From: Fimimonas sp963619835
GTDB lineage: Bacteria; Bacillota; Clostridia; Christensenellales; CAG-314
Assembly: GCA_963619835.1 (NCBI GenBank)
Contig: CAVEYD010000012.1
Coordinates: forward strand, 1-36,219
Length of the DNA: 36,219 nucleotides
Direction of reading: 5' to 3'
The position numbers and the translations under genes are program-made. Shown piece after piece: positions 24,058 to 32,758 of this stretch (the first letter of the stretch is position 1; each line of letters starts with the position of its first letter). The notes beneath the pieces are model-generated. The model did not search any database. It was not told where the DNA came from and was given only the letters and a program-made list of their open reading frames with translations.

Positions 24058-25794
24058 TTACCACTTGGGACGAATAAATTTCTTTTGGGTTTCGTCAAGG
24101 TCAAGTCCAAGTGTGCCACCGGGGTTCATTAAGTTGTCCGGATCGAAATGTCTTTTTAGCGTTTTGTAAATTTCCATTTGGTTTGTGCCTATTTGCCCTT
24201 CGAGCCAAGGCGCAAAAAACTTGCCAATGCCATGATGGTGAGATATTGCCGCACCGCTTTTTTGTATGTGGTCGAGTATGCCACTCCAATAGTCAACAAA
24301 TTCGTCAAGAGTTGTCATTTTGGCAATAAAAATAAAGTACAAGTTTGCACCTTGCGGATAACAGTGCGACATGTGTGTCATGCAAATTGTGTTGGGACGA
24401 CTTTTGCAATACTCACGAACAAGTGTGTGGACGTGCTCCATGTTGCTCCAACAAACACTACATTCCAAAGTGTCGGTCATGATGCCAAAATCTTGCATGG
24501 TGTCTCGTAGGTAAGGATCGTTGAAACGTCCCTTTTCCCATGCGGAAGTTACTGCACCGGTCAAGGACATTGCTCCATGTTGCTTGCATATTTTTTTAAC
24601 ATTTTTTGCTACGTTTTTGCAAAAACCTTTTTCACCGTCGGTGAATCCTAAAAACAAGCAACGGCTGTGCGGTTTGAACCCGAGAGAGGACAACAAACCT
24701 GCAAGCGGACTTTCGTCAACTCCGTACAAAGTCATCATAACGTCGGTTTCTTCCGGATCGGAAAGACGGAAAACAGAAGGCTTTCCACATTCGCACTGCA
24801 TGATTTCTCGTGCGGCATCCATTGCCGAAGCCCAATCCTTAAACATGAAGGAAAATTTGTAGTGATTTTGCGGCATCCAACGGAAAACTTTTAGCGTTAC
24901 TTCGGTAAGCACACCGAAAGTGCCTTCCGACCCCATCATTATTTGGTTGATATCCGGACCGGTTGCCTTTGCCGGAAACGGCTCGGTTTTGATAATTCCG
25001 CTTGGCGTAACATACTCTTGAGCAATGACGATATCTTCGATTTTGCCGTAATAAGTGGAATTTTGCCCTGCGCCACGAGTTACCGTCCAACCGCCAACCG
25101 AACTATATTCGAACGATTGCGGAAAATGTCCGCAAGTGTAAGCACGTTTGGCATTTAACTTTGTTTGCGCATTGCGTAAAGTGTCTTCGAGAACGGGCCC
25201 CGACATGCCTGCTTGTACGGTGATTGTTTGGTCGATTTCGTTAAAAGAAATTACTTTGTTGAAGTGACGGCGCATATCAAGTGAAACACCGCCTTTTATC
25301 GGCTCGACACCACGCGTAACCGACGAACCGCCACCGTAAACGTAAAGCGGAATTTTGTACGTCGAACAAACTTTGACTATTTTTGCTATTTGCTCCTTGT
25401 CTTGCGGATACAAGACAACGTCCGGTACGTTTTGCGTGATATGTTGACGCAAACGAAGTAGATCGAACATGGTTTTGCCGTAAGCTACCGAAACTCTGTC
25501 GTAAGCATCGGTGGACAAATTGTCCTTGCCGACAATGTCGCTAAACTGTTGCAAAACTTCGTTGCTTAGGGAACAAGGCTTGTCTAACTTGACTTCTTCG
25601 AGACCGAGCGGGGAAACATAGTCGGCAAAATCTTGGTCGGTTAAGTTGAATTTTGATTTAATTAACTTGTACAACGTTTCCTTGGGGACACGATTGAACG
25701 AAGGATCGCCCCACTTGAAAATGGAACGATAACTACGTTTTGGCGGATCTTGTACATACCACTTGGGTTCAAATTGTTTGTAAGGTTTACTCAT
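24058..25794 (-). CDS. FAD-binding oxidase resembling alkyl-DHAP synthase / YgcU
   Basis: This is a 578-residue flavoprotein of the vanillyl-alcohol-oxidase-type FAD_binding_4 family. The FAD-binding part has VVLYPQDKEQI, GGGSSVTRG (154-162), TCGHFPQSFEYSSVGGW and GPDINQIMMGSEGTFGVLTEV. The C-terminal FAD-oxidase_C part carries the His triad 519-521 in SHHHGIGK and FDPDNLMNPG at the end. These strings line up with eukaryotic alkyl-dihydroxyacetone-phosphate synthase, including the KWG segment near residue 27 and the GH-x-P-x-S-x-E motif. E. coli YgcU is a related protein of unproven function. It is the last gene of a minus-strand cluster, 181 nt after the FGGY kinase. D-lactate or glycolate dehydrogenases share the fold but lack the His triad. 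Cytosolic; substrate not known. Confidence 0.85.
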   Translation of the reverse strand: MSKPYKQFEPKWYVQDPPKRSYRSIFKWGDPSFNRVPKETLYKLIKSKFNLTDQDFADYVSPLGLEEVKLDKPCSLSNEVLQQFSDIVGKDNLSTDAYDRVSVAYGKTMFDLLRLRQHITQNVPDVVLYPQDKEQIAKIVKVCSTYKIPLYVYGGGSSVTRGVEPIKGGVSLDMRRHFNKVISFNEIDQTITVQAGMSGPVLEDTLRNAQTKLNAKRAYTCGHFPQSFEYSSVGGWTVTRGAGQNSTYYGKIEDIVIAQEYVTPSGIIKTEPFPAKATGPDINQIMMGSEGTFGVLTEVTLKVFRWMPQNHYKFSFMFKDWASAMDAAREIMQCECGKPSVFRLSDPEETDVMMTLYGVDESPLAGLLSSLGFKPHSRCLFLGFTDGEKGFCKNVAKNVKKICKQHGAMSLTGAVTSAWEKGRFNDPYLRDTMQDFGIMTDTLECSVCWSNMEHVHTLVREYCKSRPNTICMTHMSHCYPQGANLYFIFIAKMTTLDEFVDYWSGILDHIQKSGAAISHHHGIGKFFAPWLEGQIGTNQMEIYKTLKRHFDPDNLMNPGGTLGLDLDETQKKFIRPKW

Positions 25795-25800
25795 AATTTC

Positions 25801-25865
25801 CTTTGTTTGATTAAAAATATACTTTTGTTTGACTGAAAAATTACTTTTTTTCGATTAAAAAGTTT
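25801..25865. repeat. Three 21-22-nt tandem repeats upstream of the AGPS-like gene
   Basis: Units 25801-25821, 25822-25843 and 25844-25865 (21, 22 and 22 nt) begin CTTTG, CTTTT and CTTTT and contain GATTAAAAA or GACTGAAAAA. The first unit includes the AAAGGA ribosome binding site (minus strand) of the AGPS-like gene. Confidence 0.75.
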
Positions 25866-25975
25866 TTTGTAAATTGATTTTTTTGTTTAGAAAAACAACA
25901 AACGTATGATGATTTTGACGTATGTTGTTTTGTGTTTGATAAATTTTTCGATAAGATTTTACGAAACTAACAACA

Positions 25976-27502
25976 TTACTTTGACAGCTCTAAATAAAAA
26001 CTTTGCAACTTGCCGTAAAGCTTTAAGTAAATATCTTTGTAGATTTTGTCGTAAACTTTTACATTTTGCGGATTGGGGGTAAACGTGTTGGTGTTGTGAA
26101 CCATGTTGCGAACGGCATCGTGGACGTCGGCATAAACTCCGCAAGCGGAAAACGTTACTATTGCGGCACCTAAACCGCTTGTTTCGTACGTTTGAACACG
26201 TTTTATCGGCTTGTTGAAAACGTCGGCGGCTATTTGACAAATAAGGTCACTTTGCGATCCGCCACCGGAAACGGCAATGTACTCTATTTTGTGATGTCCG
26301 CGTCTTTCCATGCGCTCTAAACCTTCTCGCAAGGCAAAATCGATACCTTCGACAATGGCTTTGTAGACGTGGGCGCGAGTGTGAAAATCGGAAAATCCTA
26401 TGATAGCACCTTTTGCCTCGGGCGTGGTTAAACCTGCTTGCCAAAACGGTTGAAGCACAAGTCCGTCACTGCCTGCCGGTATTGCGGCAATTTCTTCGTT
26501 CATTACTTCTTCGACCGACTTGCCTTCTTCGGCGGCACGTTTTTCGAGATGCTGTGCAAAATTCTTTTTGAACCAACTGATCATCCAATATCCGCGGAAA
26601 ATTTGCACTTCCGGATTGTAGTACTCCTTAAGTACCGACGGATAGGACGGCATGAACGGTTCCGGCTCAAAATAGTCCTTTGTGGAAAACTGCACAGTGC
26701 TACTTGTTCCGAAAGATACGCTTGCAACGTTTTTGTCTACGCAACCGACACCTAACGTTTCGCAACCTTTGTCCGATCCGCTTGCAATTACTTTTAACCC
26801 TTGCTTAATGCCCGTTAAGTTGGAAACTTCCTGCGAGATTTCGCCCATGCAATCGCCCGGACTGCAAAGCGGAACCATCATTTCAAGCGGTAAATTGAAT
26901 ACGGGATACAAAAGCGAGTTTTTTGTAAGCCACTTTTTGCTTTTGCTGTCAAACGGCAAATGTCCGATTGTGGATGCGTAAGAATCGGTTAGGTTGCCTG
27001 TCAACTTGTAGTTTAAGTAGGCGGATATATGCACTACTTTTTTGACTTTTGCCCATGTTTCCGGCTCGTGTTGTTGCACCCAACTTGTTTTTATTTTGCT
27101 ACGAATTGCATTTATTGCCCTTGTCATGCCGACAAGCGAAAATAAAGCACGTTGTTTTAGCGGTAATGGCTGTGAAGTATCGGCAATACGTTGATCGCTC
27201 CACAAAATGCAATTGCGAACGGGAACGTTGTTTTCGTCGAGAAGCACTGCCGTATCGCGGAAAGTGTCTACCGACATTGCCAAAACACTTTGCATAAGTT
27301 GAGGGAATTCGCTACACAACGAATTTGTGATTTGACACAAAACTTGCCAGTACATGTCTGCCGATTGCTCCATAAAGCCGTTTTCCTTGGCAATGTACGG
27401 AACATATTTAACCTGCTTTTTTGCAAGCAAGTTGCCTTTGTCGTCAAAAATAATTCCACGCATACTTTGCGTGCCGACATCGATTACAAGTACGTTACTC
27501 AT
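25976..27502 (-). CDS. FGGY-family carbohydrate/polyol kinase
   Basis: This 508-residue ATP-dependent kinase is of the FGGY family (glycerol kinase, xylulokinase, YgcE). The N-terminal domain opens with IDVGTQSMRGIIFD (phosphate 1 motif) and has SVDTFRDTAVLLDE and WSDQR. The C-terminal domain contains SFGTSSTVQFST and AVSGGGSQSDLICQIAADVFNKPI (adenosine motif). The length is typical. The classical GlpK active-site wording is not obvious, so the substrate cannot be assigned; a polyol or sugar near glycerol in size is suggested by the GlpA-like gene in the same cluster. The ATG has AAGGAG 7 nt upstream, and the gene starts 19 nt after DUF1667. Confidence 0.88.
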   Translation of the reverse strand: MSNVLVIDVGTQSMRGIIFDDKGNLLAKKQVKYVPYIAKENGFMEQSADMYWQVLCQITNSLCSEFPQLMQSVLAMSVDTFRDTAVLLDENNVPVRNCILWSDQRIADTSQPLPLKQRALFSLVGMTRAINAIRSKIKTSWVQQHEPETWAKVKKVVHISAYLNYKLTGNLTDSYASTIGHLPFDSKSKKWLTKNSLLYPVFNLPLEMMVPLCSPGDCMGEISQEVSNLTGIKQGLKVIASGSDKGCETLGVGCVDKNVASVSFGTSSTVQFSTKDYFEPEPFMPSYPSVLKEYYNPEVQIFRGYWMISWFKKNFAQHLEKRAAEEGKSVEEVMNEEIAAIPAGSDGLVLQPFWQAGLTTPEAKGAIIGFSDFHTRAHVYKAIVEGIDFALREGLERMERRGHHKIEYIAVSGGGSQSDLICQIAADVFNKPIKRVQTYETSGLGAAIVTFSACGVYADVHDAVRNMVHNTNTFTPNPQNVKVYDKIYKDIYLKLYGKLQSFYLELSK

Positions 27503-27521
27503 TTGAGCTCCTTTTAGACTT

Positions 27522-27878
27522 TTACTCGTGTTGTTCCATGGCGGTGGTTGTAATTACGTTTACTCCGCTGTAAAACACGTTGCTTACTACAATTGTACCA
27601 ATCGGGACGCATTTGTCAATAGTAATTTTTTGCAAAAGTGACATTAAGTCGAAAATTTTGTCTTTGGGAATCTCGCCATCGGTACGAACGGACACTACCG
27701 GATAACCTTTTACGGTTGTTTTTACCGAGCTTGTTACGGTGCGCATCGGTCGAGTTAGTTCCGTTTGAGCAAAACTTTCGCCACGTTTACACCTTGCACC
27801 TTCGACGTTTACCTGACTGCCGACTTTTGTGACTTTGAGTTGGCATCCGTTTGGACATACTATGCAAGTTAGTTCCAT
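27522..27878 (-). CDS. DUF1667 Cys-rich protein
   Basis: This is a small protein of 118 residues matching DUF1667. Four cysteines near the N terminus (C5, C8, C12, C30, in TCIVCPNGC and GARCKRG) look like a metal or Fe-S site; the rest is a compact beta-rich domain with PIGTIVVSNV. The family is known to travel with GlpA-like and FAD/NAD oxidoreductases, as it does here, so it is probably a third subunit of an electron-transferring glycerol-3-phosphate-type dehydrogenase. Start: ATG with AAGGAGG inside the end of the preceding gene, one base after its stop. The exact function is not established. Confidence 0.85.
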   Translation of the reverse strand: MELTCIVCPNGCQLKVTKVGSQVNVEGARCKRGESFAQTELTRPMRTVTSSVKTTVKGYPVVSVRTDGEIPKDKIFDLMSLLQKITIDKCVPIGTIVVSNVFYSGVNVITTTAMEQHE

Positions 27879-27879
27879 G

Positions 27880-29115
27880 TTAGTTTGCCTCCTTAAGAAT
27901 AATGTCCACTTTTGACTGACTTGTTAAGCCGAAAGACGAAAAGTCGATTTGCAAACGTTGCATTTCCGGTGGTAAAAGTTTGCCGTAACGTTTTGAAAAA
28001 ACTTCGTTGCCGTCAACTTGGATTGACAGACGTTGGTTTGTTAGCTCTTTGCCTACTCTAAAATAAAACACGACGTTTTGTAAATTTGAGCTAATATCTA
28101 ACATTTGCGGAACAACGTAGGCAAGACCTTGAGTGTTGACATTTACTAAACTCCGCTGACTTTTGGGCAACGAACAGTGCGTGCCTGCCGTTTCGCCACT
28201 TTCGGAAACATAGTCGACAAGATCGTTTACGTGCAATGCGTTTCCGCACATGTAAACTCCGTCTAAAAGCGTTTGACAATTTTGATCGACAAACGCACCT
28301 TTTGTTTTGCCGTCAAGCGGTACTTGTAAAAGACGAGCAACTTCGTTTTCCGGAATAAGTCCTACGGCAAGAATCAAGGTGTCGCACTCGACAATTTGCT
28401 CGGTGCCGACAATCGGTTGCATGTTTTGGTCAACCGACGATATTTCTACCGACGTTAAGCGATTTTTTCCAAAAACTTTTGTGACTGTGGTTGATAAATG
28501 TAGCGGTATGTTAAAATCGTTTAGGCATTGATGTATGTTGCGAGTAAGTCCGCTTGGCGTTGGCTTGGCTTCGTACACACCTAAAACTTTTGCACCTTCC
28601 AAAGTCAACCTGCGAGCCATGATTAGTCCGATATCGCCCGAACCTAAAATAACACAACGTTTGCCCGGCAAAACTCCTAAAACGTTTACAAGATTTTGTG
28701 CGGCACCTGCCGTGTAAACTCCGCTTGGTCTGTCGCCTTGTACGAAAATAGCGTTGCGAGTACGTTCTCGACAGCCGGTTGCAAGTATTAAATTTGTGCA
28801 AGTGGCACGTTTAACACCGTTTTTGCATACATAAGTTAGTTGATAACCTGTTTCGCACCTTGTTAAATCCGTAACGAAACTGAGCAAACTGACATCGACA
28901 TTTGTTTGCTTTAATTCATCAATGAAACGTTGGGCATATTCCGGTCCGCTTAACTTTTGCGAGAAACGAACAACTCCGAAACCGTCGTGGATGCACTGTT
29001 TGAGTATGCCACCGAGACGTGCTTCGCGTTCGATAATGAGTACTTTTCCGCTTGCTTTAAGTGCTGCGGCAAGTCCTGCGGGACCACCGCCTATTACAAT
29101 TGTGTCGTAATTCAT
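27880..29115 (-). CDS. FAD/NAD(P)-dependent oxidoreductase of a GlpA-like complex
   Basis: This 411-residue pyridine-nucleotide-disulfide-type flavoprotein has GGGPAGLAAAL (9-19) binding FAD, ATGCRE (112-117), a second Rossmann loop GSGDIG (158-163) for NAD(P), and DGVYMCGNALHVNDLVDYV closing the FAD site. No CxxxxC redox disulfide is seen, so it should move electrons between FAD and NAD(P) or a partner rather than reduce disulfides. The C-terminal 80 residues form an extra domain. Two nt after the GlpA-like stop and one nt before DUF1667, it is almost certainly co-expressed with both. It most likely provides NAD(P) coupling for the GlpA-like subunit; this is inferred from order. Confidence 0.87.
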   Translation of the reverse strand: MNYDTIVIGGGPAGLAAALKASGKVLIIEREARLGGILKQCIHDGFGVVRFSQKLSGPEYAQRFIDELKQTNVDVSLLSFVTDLTRCETGYQLTYVCKNGVKRATCTNLILATGCRERTRNAIFVQGDRPSGVYTAGAAQNLVNVLGVLPGKRCVILGSGDIGLIMARRLTLEGAKVLGVYEAKPTPSGLTRNIHQCLNDFNIPLHLSTTVTKVFGKNRLTSVEISSVDQNMQPIVGTEQIVECDTLILAVGLIPENEVARLLQVPLDGKTKGAFVDQNCQTLLDGVYMCGNALHVNDLVDYVSESGETAGTHCSLPKSQRSLVNVNTQGLAYVVPQMLDISSNLQNVVFYFRVGKELTNQRLSIQVDGNEVFSKRYGKLLPPEMQRLQIDFSSFGLTSQSKVDIILKEAN

Positions 29116-29117
29116 AA

Positions 29118-30827
29118 TTAGTCCCTCGGTTTTATTTCGCTAACGGCAACTAAACTTCCGCTGTCGCCTTTTTCGACTTGGCAATAATTTAGTCCTTTTT
29201 CTTCGGCAATAATTTTTACAATTTGGGGCATGCAAAAACCACCTTGACAACGTCCCATGCCGGCACCTAAACGACGTTTTACCGAATCGATTGTGGCTAC
29301 ACCGAGTGGGTTGTTGATTGCATCTTTTATTTCGCCTAAACTTATTTGACGGCATCGGCAAATGATTTTGCCGTAATCGGGATTTTGCAAAATAAGATTG
29401 TTTTTTTCTTCATCCGAAAGCGATTTTAATGCAACTTTTTTGTTGCGATAGGGATTGAAGTTTGAGTTTGGTTGAACGTCAAAAAGCGTTTTTAAGTAGT
29501 CAACTGTCATTTTGGCAACGTCAACGGCAATTGCCGGCGCACAGGTAAGTCCCGGGGACTGAATACCGGCTACGTGCAACAAATTGGGCACTTTTTGGCT
29601 ACGTTCGATAAGAAAGTCTTCTTCGTAAGTGCAAGCACGTACTCCGCTGAAGTAGGCAATAATGTCGCTTTTTTTGAGCGACGGACAACATATTTGTTGT
29701 TTGTTAAAAACGTTGTTGACCGATGAAAGCGCGGTTGACGTGTCTTCCCTATCGAAAACTTCGACGGCATCCGGACCGAGCAAAACGTTGCCGTCCGCCG
29801 TAATAATTATTCCGCCGCCTTTTGTGTTTTTGTTTTGTTTGAGCGTTTTAAGAGTAGGTGCTAAACTTATTGCGTTGTGCGGTAAATTTTGTGCGTTTTC
29901 GTCCAACAGCAAGTCTGTACCCTTGCGAGCATGGATGGAAAAATATCTGTCGTCTGCCATCGCGGCAACTTGGTCGGCAAAAACACCTGCGGCATTTATT
30001 ACAAATTTTGTGGTTAAAGTGCCTCTGTTTGTGTGAACGGATGTGATAAAATTAAAATCTTTTTCCATATCCGTAACTAAGGTGTTAAGCGAAATTTTTA
30101 CTCCGTTTTGAACGGCATTTTCGGCAAGCGCTATGGTAAGTTTGTAAGGGGAAACGGCACCCGTTGTGGGAATTTTAAGCGCACCGACCGCATAATCTTT
30201 TACGGTGGGCTCTATTTTGCAAATTTGTTTGCCTATAATTTTTACACCCTTTATTTTGTGTTTTTTTGCACGAATAAGATAACTGCTTGCCAAAAATTTG
30301 ATAAGCTTTGACTTAAAAACTACGTACTGACCGTTGCGAACAAAGTCGACACCGAGTTCGCTGCAAAGCTTAGTGTACATTTGATTGCCTTTTACGACGT
30401 ACTTAAGCTTGTTGCTCTTGTGTTTTAAGTCGATGCCGGCATGCACCATTCCGTCGTTTGCTCCGCTTGCGCCGTGTGCCACGTCGTGATGCTTTTCGCA
30501 AAGCAAGACTTTTAAGTTGTAGCGAGAAAGCTCACGAGCGATGCAACAACCCGAAACTCCGCCACCGATAATTACAACGTCCCAACTTGTACCGTCCAAG
30601 CTGTTATCCGATAAATTTGGCATTGTTTGTTGCGGTTTTTCGTGTCCGGTGTACTCAATGTCGTTTACCACGTGCAAACCTTTTTTTACAAAAAGTTTGC
30701 CGACGTCCACTATTTTTTGCCAATCGTTGCACTTGCCGACAATGATTGTGCTACGTTCGTTACGTGTGACTGAAACGTCCACTCCATACTTTTTTTGTGC
30801 AATTTTTTGTGCCTTGTAAATATTCAA
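29118..30827 (-). CDS. GlpA-like FAD oxidoreductase with BON-like N terminus and [2Fe-2S] C terminus
   Basis: This is a 569-residue flavoprotein of the glycerol-3-phosphate dehydrogenase/DAO family. Residues 1-60 form a BON-like module (VDVSVTRNERSTIIVG, then LHVVNDI). Residues 83-460 form the DAO domain, with the FAD loop IIGGGVSGCC (86-95), GANDGMVHAG and AGIQSPGLTCAP. Residues about 485-569 form a BFD-like domain with C490-x-C492-x34-C527-x4-C532, expected to bind a [2Fe-2S] cluster. The start is TTG with GGAG 9 nt upstream; no ATG is close by. It leads the cluster and probably feeds electrons to the FAD/NAD subunit. The substrate is probably a glycerol-3-phosphate-like compound but is not proven. 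The BON-like module is the odd part. Confidence 0.86.
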   Translation of the reverse strand: MNIYKAQKIAQKKYGVDVSVTRNERSTIIVGKCNDWQKIVDVGKLFVKKGLHVVNDIEYTGHEKPQQTMPNLSDNSLDGTSWDVVIIGGGVSGCCIARELSRYNLKVLLCEKHHDVAHGASGANDGMVHAGIDLKHKSNKLKYVVKGNQMYTKLCSELGVDFVRNGQYVVFKSKLIKFLASSYLIRAKKHKIKGVKIIGKQICKIEPTVKDYAVGALKIPTTGAVSPYKLTIALAENAVQNGVKISLNTLVTDMEKDFNFITSVHTNRGTLTTKFVINAAGVFADQVAAMADDRYFSIHARKGTDLLLDENAQNLPHNAISLAPTLKTLKQNKNTKGGGIIITADGNVLLGPDAVEVFDREDTSTALSSVNNVFNKQQICCPSLKKSDIIAYFSGVRACTYEEDFLIERSQKVPNLLHVAGIQSPGLTCAPAIAVDVAKMTVDYLKTLFDVQPNSNFNPYRNKKVALKSLSDEEKNNLILQNPDYGKIICRCRQISLGEIKDAINNPLGVATIDSVKRRLGAGMGRCQGGFCMPQIVKIIAEEKGLNYCQVEKGDSGSLVAVSEIKPRD

Positions 30828-30863
30828 AACAGATTTCTCCTAAAAGAAAAACTTTATATAATA

Positions 30864-30891
30864 ATTTTACCACTCCATTTGCAAAATTCAA
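30864..30891 (-). promoter_or_regulatory. Promoter of the GlpA-like cluster
   Basis: On the minus strand, TTGAAT (30886-30891) and TAAAAT (30864-30869) are separated by 16 nt with a TGG extended -10. The start would fall near 30857, about 30 nt before the TTG start codon. Confidence 0.55.
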
Positions 30892-31017
30892 TTATGTAAA
30901 TTTTCACTATTGAGTTGTTTTTTGGGGAAAATGCATCCATAGACAGCCGATGCCGTTGCAATTTGTCAAACAAAAAAGTCTTGCAACAAAAACGCAACAA
31001 CCGAACAAGCAATTTAA

Positions 31018-31046
31018 TTGCCAAATATGTTGTTTTGAGGTAAAAT
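31018..31046 (+). promoter_or_regulatory. Promoter of the MATE transporter
   Basis: TTGCCA (31018-31023) and TAAAAT (31041-31046) are separated by 17 nt, just upstream of the GAAGG ribosome binding site. Confidence 0.6.
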
Positions 31047-31071
31047 TTAGCCGTTAAAAAGAAGGTTTACT

Positions 31072-32469
31072 GTGACTACATCCGAAGCTTACTACAACAA
31101 AATGACTAAAACACCGGTCTTTAAGTTGGTGATTATGCTGGGCATCCCTACAATGATATCGATGCTTATAAGCAATATCTACAACATGGCCGACACATAC
31201 TTTGTGGGGACATTGGGTGAAAGTGCGCAAGGTGCTATAGGCATTTTGTTTACGTTACAATCGATAATTCAGGCAATAGCGTTTATGTTGGGACACGGCT
31301 CGGGTACGTATGCCGCAAAACATCTTGCCGAACGTGAAGTAGACAAGTCGTCAATGTACGTTTCGTCGGCTTTTTTCTTGGGCGGTGCTTTCGGCTTGGT
31401 GTTTTCCGTATTGGGACTTGTTTTTATTGAACCGTTTATGCGTTTGCTCGGCTCGACCGAAACAATTTTGCCTTATGCCGTTGACTACGGATTTTGGGTG
31501 CTTGTTTCCTGTCCGTTTTTAGTTTGTTCGCTTATACTTAACAACAACTTGCGGTACGAAGGCAAAACGTTGATGGCAATGATTGGACTTGTTTCCGGCG
31601 GTCTACTTAACGTGGGGCTTGACTATATTTTTGTTTTTCCCTGCAACTTGGGCGTTTTTGGCGCCGGCATGGCAACGGCTATTTCGCAAGTGGTAAGTTT
31701 TGTTTTGTTGTTTGTGTTTTACCAAACAATGGCTCAAGGCAAAATTTCTTTTAAGTTTATAAGTAAAAAATTTAAAACATACCTTCAAATATTCCGCAAC
31801 GGAAGTCCTTCACTTATTAGACAAGGGTTAAATTCAATTTCCGGCGGAGTGCTTAACCATATTGCCGGATACTATGGCGGACTGGTAAATGCTGCCGATG
31901 CGACAATTTCCGCAATGACGATTGTAAACAAAATTTCGTCCTTTGTGCTGTGTGTTGCACTTGGAATAAGTCAAGGTTTGCAACCGGTTGCATCGCATAA
32001 CTATCAACTTAAACTTTACGGACGTGTTAAAAAAGCTTTGCTTGCAACTTGCTCCGTTGGATTTTTGTTTGTGCTGGTGCTGTCCCTTCCTATTAGCATT
32101 TTTCCGTCGTTTTTTATTGGGATTTTTTCCGACAAGGCAAAAGTAATTGAGATTGGTACACCTGCTCTTAGGTACGCTATGTTTGGAATTATGCTTATAC
32201 CGATTTACACTCCGTTAAGCTTGATGTATCAAAGCATACGTAAAGCCGAGATAGCGTCTTTTTTGGCTTTGCTACGCAACGGTTTGGTGTTTATTCCGAC
32301 AATATTTTTAACTTCGTACCTTTGGCAAATTACCGGTGTGCAAATTGCTCAACCGATTTCCGACTTTGTTACGGGACTGATAAGTATTCCGTTTTTTGTG
32401 CATTTTTTGAGGTTTACACCAAAAGAGGAACAAAAAAATTTAGAAAGCAACGCGGAACAAAATTCGTAA
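31072..32469 (+). CDS. MATE family multidrug efflux transporter
   Basis: This 465-residue membrane protein has about 12 hydrophobic helices and MATE hallmarks: PVFKLVIMLGIPTMISMLIS at the start, YNMADTYFVGTLGESAQGAIG, QAIAFMLGHGSG and, at the start of the second half, RQGLNSISGGVLN. It would export organic cations or metabolites in exchange for Na+ or H+. The start is GTG (31072) with GAAGG 6 nt upstream; the first ATG, ten codons later, has no better site. It is divergent from the GlpA-like cluster and may or may not be related to it. Confidence 0.92.
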   Translation: MTTSEAYYNKMTKTPVFKLVIMLGIPTMISMLISNIYNMADTYFVGTLGESAQGAIGILFTLQSIIQAIAFMLGHGSGTYAAKHLAEREVDKSSMYVSSAFFLGGAFGLVFSVLGLVFIEPFMRLLGSTETILPYAVDYGFWVLVSCPFLVCSLILNNNLRYEGKTLMAMIGLVSGGLLNVGLDYIFVFPCNLGVFGAGMATAISQVVSFVLLFVFYQTMAQGKISFKFISKKFKTYLQIFRNGSPSLIRQGLNSISGGVLNHIAGYYGGLVNAADATISAMTIVNKISSFVLCVALGISQGLQPVASHNYQLKLYGRVKKALLATCSVGFLFVLVLSLPISIFPSFFIGIFSDKAKVIEIGTPALRYAMFGIMLIPIYTPLSLMYQSIRKAEIASFLALLRNGLVFIPTIFLTSYLWQITGVQIAQPISDFVTGLISIPFFVHFLRFTPKEEQKNLESNAEQNS

Positions 32470-32477
32470 AAATTGGA

Positions 32478-32546
32478 TGAGATTTTGTGTTTTGCACTAC
32501 TGAGATTTTTTGTTTTGTACTACTGAGATTTTTTGTTTTGCACTAC
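32478..32546. repeat. Three near-perfect 23-nt tandem repeats after the MATE gene
   Basis: Units 32478-32500, 32501-32523 and 32524-32546 start TGAGATTTTGTG or TGAGATTTTTTG and end in GCACTAC or GTACTAC; they differ at only one or two positions each. They lie between the MATE stop codon and its terminator, so they would be part of the mRNA 3' end. Confidence 0.92.
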
Positions 32547-32565
32547 TTGAATAAAAAATTAAAAT

Positions 32566-32597
32566 AGGCATCGAATAACTTCGATGCCTGTTTTTTT
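32566..32597. terminator. Terminator after the MATE gene
   Basis: The 10-bp perfect stem AGGCATCGAA/TTCGATGCCT (32566-32575 with 32580-32589) has a 4-nt loop and is followed by G and seven T. The other strand runs into an A/T-rich tract, so it may also stop leftward transcripts from the HIT gene. Confidence 0.9.
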
Positions 32598-32758
32598 GTT
32601 AAAAAATTAAATTATTGTTAGAAAATAAAATTATAAAAATTGGTAAAAGCTACGTTGTAAAAAAATGTAGAAACCACGTTGTAAAAAACATGTCGTAAAA
32701 ACTTAGAATAGACGTTTATTTCAAAAAAAATACAAACGTATGTGTTTTCTTGCAAAAA

